In this document: one piece after another, positions 6,584-8,843 of the stretch
How the letters are laid out: every line of letters starts with the position of its first letter
Numbering within the stretch: position 1 is the stretch's first letter
Notes under the pieces: generated by a model
What the model was told of the DNA's origin: nothing
The model's database searches: none
What the model saw: the letters and a program-made list of their open reading frames with translations, nothing else
Source of the DNA: Thermoplasmata archaeon
GTDB lineage: Archaea > Thermoplasmatota > E2 > DHVEG-1
Assembly (NCBI GenBank): GCA_003651045.1
Contig: QMTJ01000031.1
Span: forward strand, 1 to 8,843
Direction of reading: 5' to 3'
DNA length: 8,843 nucleotides
Made by a program: the position numbers and the translations under genes

Positions 6584-7620
6584 ACGACTTAACGCTATTC
6601 TGTAAACAACTGAAACAAGGTTTTAAACCAAAAAAAGCTAAACCAGATGAACTCGTTAGATGCTGGTCTGAAAAAGATGTTTTAAACCAGAATGTTGTTG
6701 ATACTTTTGTAATAATATTTAGAACCAAAGGTTGCTCCTGGGCTTTAAAATCCGGTTGCACTATGTGTGGTTATTTCAACGACAGCATGTGGAGTAAAGT
6801 ATCTAGTAATGATCTTCTTAAACAGTTTGAAACAGCTATAAAAAAATATAATGGTCAGAGATTTGTTAAAATCTTCACATCAGGGAGTTTCCTAGACGAA
6901 AAAGAAATACCATCAAATGTTAGAAAAAAAATTCTAAAAACTTTGTTTGAAAAAGCAGAGAAGATTTCTGTCGAGTCACGGCCAGAATATGTTAAAAACG
7001 ATGTTTTATCAGAGATAAAAGAAACAATAGTTAATTCTAAAGTTTTTGAAATAGGAGTAGGTCTTGAAACAGCTGATGACTATATACGTATACATAATAT
7101 AAACAAGGGTTTCACATTTAATGATTACAAGAGATCTGCTGAGACTATTAAAAAATTTGATTTCAAACTGAAAACATATGTACTAGTTAAACCACCTTTT
7201 CTCACTGAGAAAGAATCAATAAAGGATGCAATAAAAACTGTTGAAAAAATCAAAAACATAACAGATGTTGTTTCTCTCAATCCTGTTAATGTTCAACGTA
7301 ATACAGTAGTGGAGTTTCTATGGCAAAGAAATAGCTACCGTCCACCATGGCTTTATAGTGTTGTTGAAGTGTTAAAAGAGAGTAAAAAAATAGTAGGTGA
7401 TAAACAAGTGAAATGTGACATAGTCGGTGGTGGCAGCGTTAGAGGAAGTCATAACTGTAAAAACTGCGATAGTTTTTTTCTAAAAGCGATATCAAATTTT
7501 TCGCTGTATCAAGATGCTAGTGTGTTTGATGATCTCAGCTGTGAATGCAGGGAGAAATGGCTTGATCAACTAGAACTTGAGGAGCTAGGTTTTGGTTCAC
7601 TTGCTAACATGTATAGATAA
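6580..7620 (+). CDS. Archaeosine biosynthesis radical SAM protein RaSEA
   Basis: RaSEA works with ArcS to make archaeosine at position 15 of tRNA. ArcS adds lysine to preQ0-tRNA, and the radical-SAM partner cleaves the lysine to leave the formamidine. The 346-aa product carries the [4Fe-4S] motif GCSWALKSGCTMCGY, with Cys52, Cys60 and Cys63. Further radical-SAM barrel features are FTSGSFLDE (99-107), VESRPEY (131-137), IGVGLETADDYIR (158-170), KTYVLVKPPF (198-207) and SLNPVNVQRN (232-241). The last third has Cys279, Cys293 and Cys296 (CKNC), and Cys321 and Cys323, which may bind zinc. The start overlaps the surface-protein stop (ATGA), implying translational coupling, and trmI follows after 29 bp. 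ArcS and the guanine transglycosylase are not in the window. A generic Elp3-like radical-SAM enzyme is the main alternative, but the cysteine spacing and MCGY favour RaSEA. Confidence 0.9.
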   Translation: MNDLTLFCKQLKQGFKPKKAKPDELVRCWSEKDVLNQNVVDTFVIIFRTKGCSWALKSGCTMCGYFNDSMWSKVSSNDLLKQFETAIKKYNGQRFVKIFTSGSFLDEKEIPSNVRKKILKTLFEKAEKISVESRPEYVKNDVLSEIKETIVNSKVFEIGVGLETADDYIRIHNINKGFTFNDYKRSAETIKKFDFKLKTYVLVKPPFLTEKESIKDAIKTVEKIKNITDVVSLNPVNVQRNTVVEFLWQRNSYRPPWLYSVVEVLKESKKIVGDKQVKCDIVGGGSVRGSHNCKNCDSFFLKAISNFSLYQDASVFDDLSCECREKWLDQLELEELGFGSLANMYR

Positions 7621-7649
7621 AAAAAAATTTAGAAGGGTGTTTTGACTAA

Positions 7650-8423
7650 ATGAGTAGAGAAGTGGTTAAAAAAGGTGAAACTGTGGTTTTAATCGATACA
7701 AGCTATCGTAAATATCTTGTGCATACAGGGGGTAAAACTGATAAAATCAAGGGAGTGGGTGTTTTAGATCCAACTTCTCTCGTTGGAATAAGTTACGGAA
7801 TGCAGATAGAGGTAGGTAGTAAAAAATTCTGGGTTTTAAAACCATCACTCATGGATAAACTTCAATGTTTAAAACGTAAGACTCAGATTATATTGCCACG
7901 TGATGCTGCACAGATTATTATAAACTGCGCTATTGAACCTGGGCATAAAGTTTTAGAGGCAGGGATAGGCTCGGGAGCGCTTACTATCGCTCTTGCAAAC
8001 GCTGTAGCACCAGATGGAAGAGTCGTTTCATATGATAAACGTGAAGATTTTATTAAGCATGCGTTGAAAAACTTGAAAACTGTGAAACTCGATAAATATG
8101 TTGAAACCAAGAATAGGGATGTAACCCTGGGTATAGAGGAGAAAGAGTTAGACGCTATAATCCTGGATATCCCTAATCCATGGGATGCCGTAGGTCATGC
8201 CTGGAATGCTTTAAAAACTGGTGGATATCTATGTACGTTTTCTCCTTTGTCATCTCAAGTTGAAAAAACAGTTAGAGAAATCAAAAAACATGGTTATATT
8301 GAAGTTAAAACAATAGAAAACATTCAACGGGAAATAATTGTCTCAGAACATGGTATACGTCCAAGTTTCAACATGCTAGGACACACTGGCTACCTCACCT
8401 TTGCACGTAAAATTTTGTTGTAA
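7650..8423 (+). CDS. trmI: tRNA (adenine-N1)-methyltransferase TrmI (A58, probably A57/A58)
   Basis: This class I SAM-dependent enzyme forms m1A in the T-loop of tRNA. Archaeal members usually methylate both A57 and A58 and act as tetramers. The 257 aa match the family. The N-terminal beta domain (1-65) includes LIDTSYRKYLVHTGGKTDKI. Residues 79-95 contain QIILPRDAAQII. SAM motif I is VLEAGIGSGALT (101-112), the acidic SAM-ribose residue is probably Asp129 (SYDKRED), and LDIPNPW (172-178) is the catalytic loop. The family-typical end RPSFNMLGHTGYLTFARK spans 237-254. Cys195 aligns roughly with one partner of the disulfide reported in the Pyrococcus enzyme, but I see no second cysteine near residue 233, so that bond is unlikely here. 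A weak AGAAGG lies at 7631-7636, about 13 nt before the ATG. It appears to be the last gene of the operon starting at 5426. Confidence 0.95.
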   Translation: MSREVVKKGETVVLIDTSYRKYLVHTGGKTDKIKGVGVLDPTSLVGISYGMQIEVGSKKFWVLKPSLMDKLQCLKRKTQIILPRDAAQIIINCAIEPGHKVLEAGIGSGALTIALANAVAPDGRVVSYDKREDFIKHALKNLKTVKLDKYVETKNRDVTLGIEEKELDAIILDIPNPWDAVGHAWNALKTGGYLCTFSPLSSQVEKTVREIKKHGYIEVKTIENIQREIIVSEHGIRPSFNMLGHTGYLTFARKILL

Positions 8424-8432
8424 AAGAAACAA

Positions 8433-8450
8433 TTTTTTTATTTTAATTTT
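8433..8450 (+). terminator. T-tract terminator between convergent trmI and the dUTPase-like gene
   Basis: T7 at 8433-8439, followed by TTTT at 8441-8444 and 8447-8450, begins 9 nt after the trmI stop and runs into the 3' end of the opposing gene. The minus strand has only a short TTTCTTTT beyond its own stop (8429-8422), so termination in that direction is less clear. Confidence 0.5.
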
Positions 8451-8843
8451 ATCCCACGCTGGTTCTGATAATTACCTGATTTTTTCTCATAAAGCTCCGA
8501 AGGTTCTGATGAAAGTTTTTCAAAAACAATTTGACAAAAACGGTCACCAACGGGTATCTCAACTGGTTTATCATTACTGTTAAAACAACCAATTGTTAAC
8601 GTCCCATGAAAACCTGCATCTACTTTCCCAAAACTCGCCATTACACCTTTCCTCGCATAACTACTACGAATCCATAGCTGAGAAGCAATCTGAGGTCCTA
8701 TTTTCACGAATTCTTTTGTACTAACTGCAAACCATGTAAGCGGCGGAATCCTTGCAACACCTTCTTTGATATGTTGATCTGTTTTCTTAATATAGATCTC
8801 ATCAATTGAAAGATCGTAACCATTTGGTGTAAGATTTTTTTCA
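8438..8843 (-). CDS. dCTP deaminase-family protein, probably dUTPase (N-terminus cut by the window end)
   Basis: The reading frame stays open from the window edge, giving 134 visible residues. A shorter GTG start at 8707 is possible but unlikely, because family sequence continues upstream of it. This upstream part includes LTPNGYDLSI (about 8833-8804), a signature of the family. Downstream are IRSSYARKG (8671-8645), VDAGFHG (8623-8603), GDRFCQIVFEKL and the C-terminal GNYQNQRGI. The trimeric fold hydrolyses dUTP and/or deaminates dCTP for dTTP supply. At the position of the catalytic glutamate of true deaminases (Glu138 in E. coli Dcd) there is glycine (TLTIGCFN, codon 8590-8588), while the nucleotidohydrolase aspartate in VDAGF is present. 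This fits the archaeal dUTPase subfamily better than dCTP deaminase. About 15-30 N-terminal residues are missing. It converges on trmI with 14 bp between stops. Confidence 0.85.
   Translation of the reverse strand, partial: EKNLTPNGYDLSIDEIYIKKTDQHIKEGVARIPPLTWFAVSTKEFVKIGPQIASQLWIRSSYARKGVMASFGKVDAGFHGTLTIGCFNSNDKPVEIPVGDRFCQIVFEKLSSEPSELYEKKSGNYQNQRGIKLK

Noticed and set aside
8401..8583. 60-codon plus-strand frame after trmI
   Set aside because: It overlaps the trmI end and lies antisense to the dUTPase-like gene, whose motifs clearly identify the real coding strand.
8438..8707. GTG at 8707 as the start of the dUTPase-like gene
   Set aside because: Translation upstream in the same frame continues to the window edge with family sequence, including the PNGYDL motif, so the true start lies outside the window.
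1..8843. Defence system, mobile element, CRISPR array or tRNA/rRNA gene
   Set aside because: No transposase, integrase, repeat-spacer pattern or cloverleaf-like sequence was seen in any gap, and all intergenic gaps are about 105 bp or shorter.

Overview
The window is a dense, AT-rich stretch of an archaeal chromosome. Domain-level assignment is secure. It has an archaeal fructose-1,6-bisphosphate aldolase/phosphatase, the long archaeal form of ribosomal protein uS15, a GAN/RecJ-like DHH nuclease, a Pcc1-type KEOPS subunit, the rare class of seryl-tRNA synthetase best known from methanogens, an archaeosine radical-SAM enzyme and archaeal-type TATA/BRE promoters. The S15-GAN-Pcc1 order and the surface protein with a 'PGFE' C-terminal anchor suggest a euryarchaeal lineage, perhaps a methanogen relative or an uncultured Thermoplasmatota-like group. 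I cannot place it more finely.

Layout. (1) 1-1230: a TATA promoter, the gluconeogenic FBP aldolase/phosphatase gene and a T-rich terminator. (2) 1228-3440: a promoter followed by rps15, a small hairpin and T-tracts, a GAN-type DHH exonuclease and pcc1. This joins translation, replication and tRNA modification. (3) 3478-5354: type-2 serS with a two-helix membrane protein overlapping its stop codon by 4 bp. (4) 5377-8439: a T7 tract and a strong BRE+TATA promoter only 24 bp before a start codon, which implies leaderless mRNA. This drives a four-helix surface protein, an archaeosine synthase radical-SAM gene overlapping it by 4 bp, and trmI. (5) 8438-8843, minus strand: the C-terminal three quarters of a dCTP deaminase-family protein, probably a dUTPase, converging on trmI.

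Four of the nine genes act on tRNA: Pcc1 (t6A37), SerRS (charging), RaSEA (archaeosine 15) and TrmI (m1A57/58). Two unrecognised membrane proteins sit between them in apparent translational coupling, one with serS and one with RaSEA. They are the least explained part of the window. Codon use and base skew also change inside serS near 4440-4500, which suggests recombination or an assembly join. I see no mobile element, CRISPR array, rRNA or tRNA gene. No stretch longer than about 105 bases lacks a gene.
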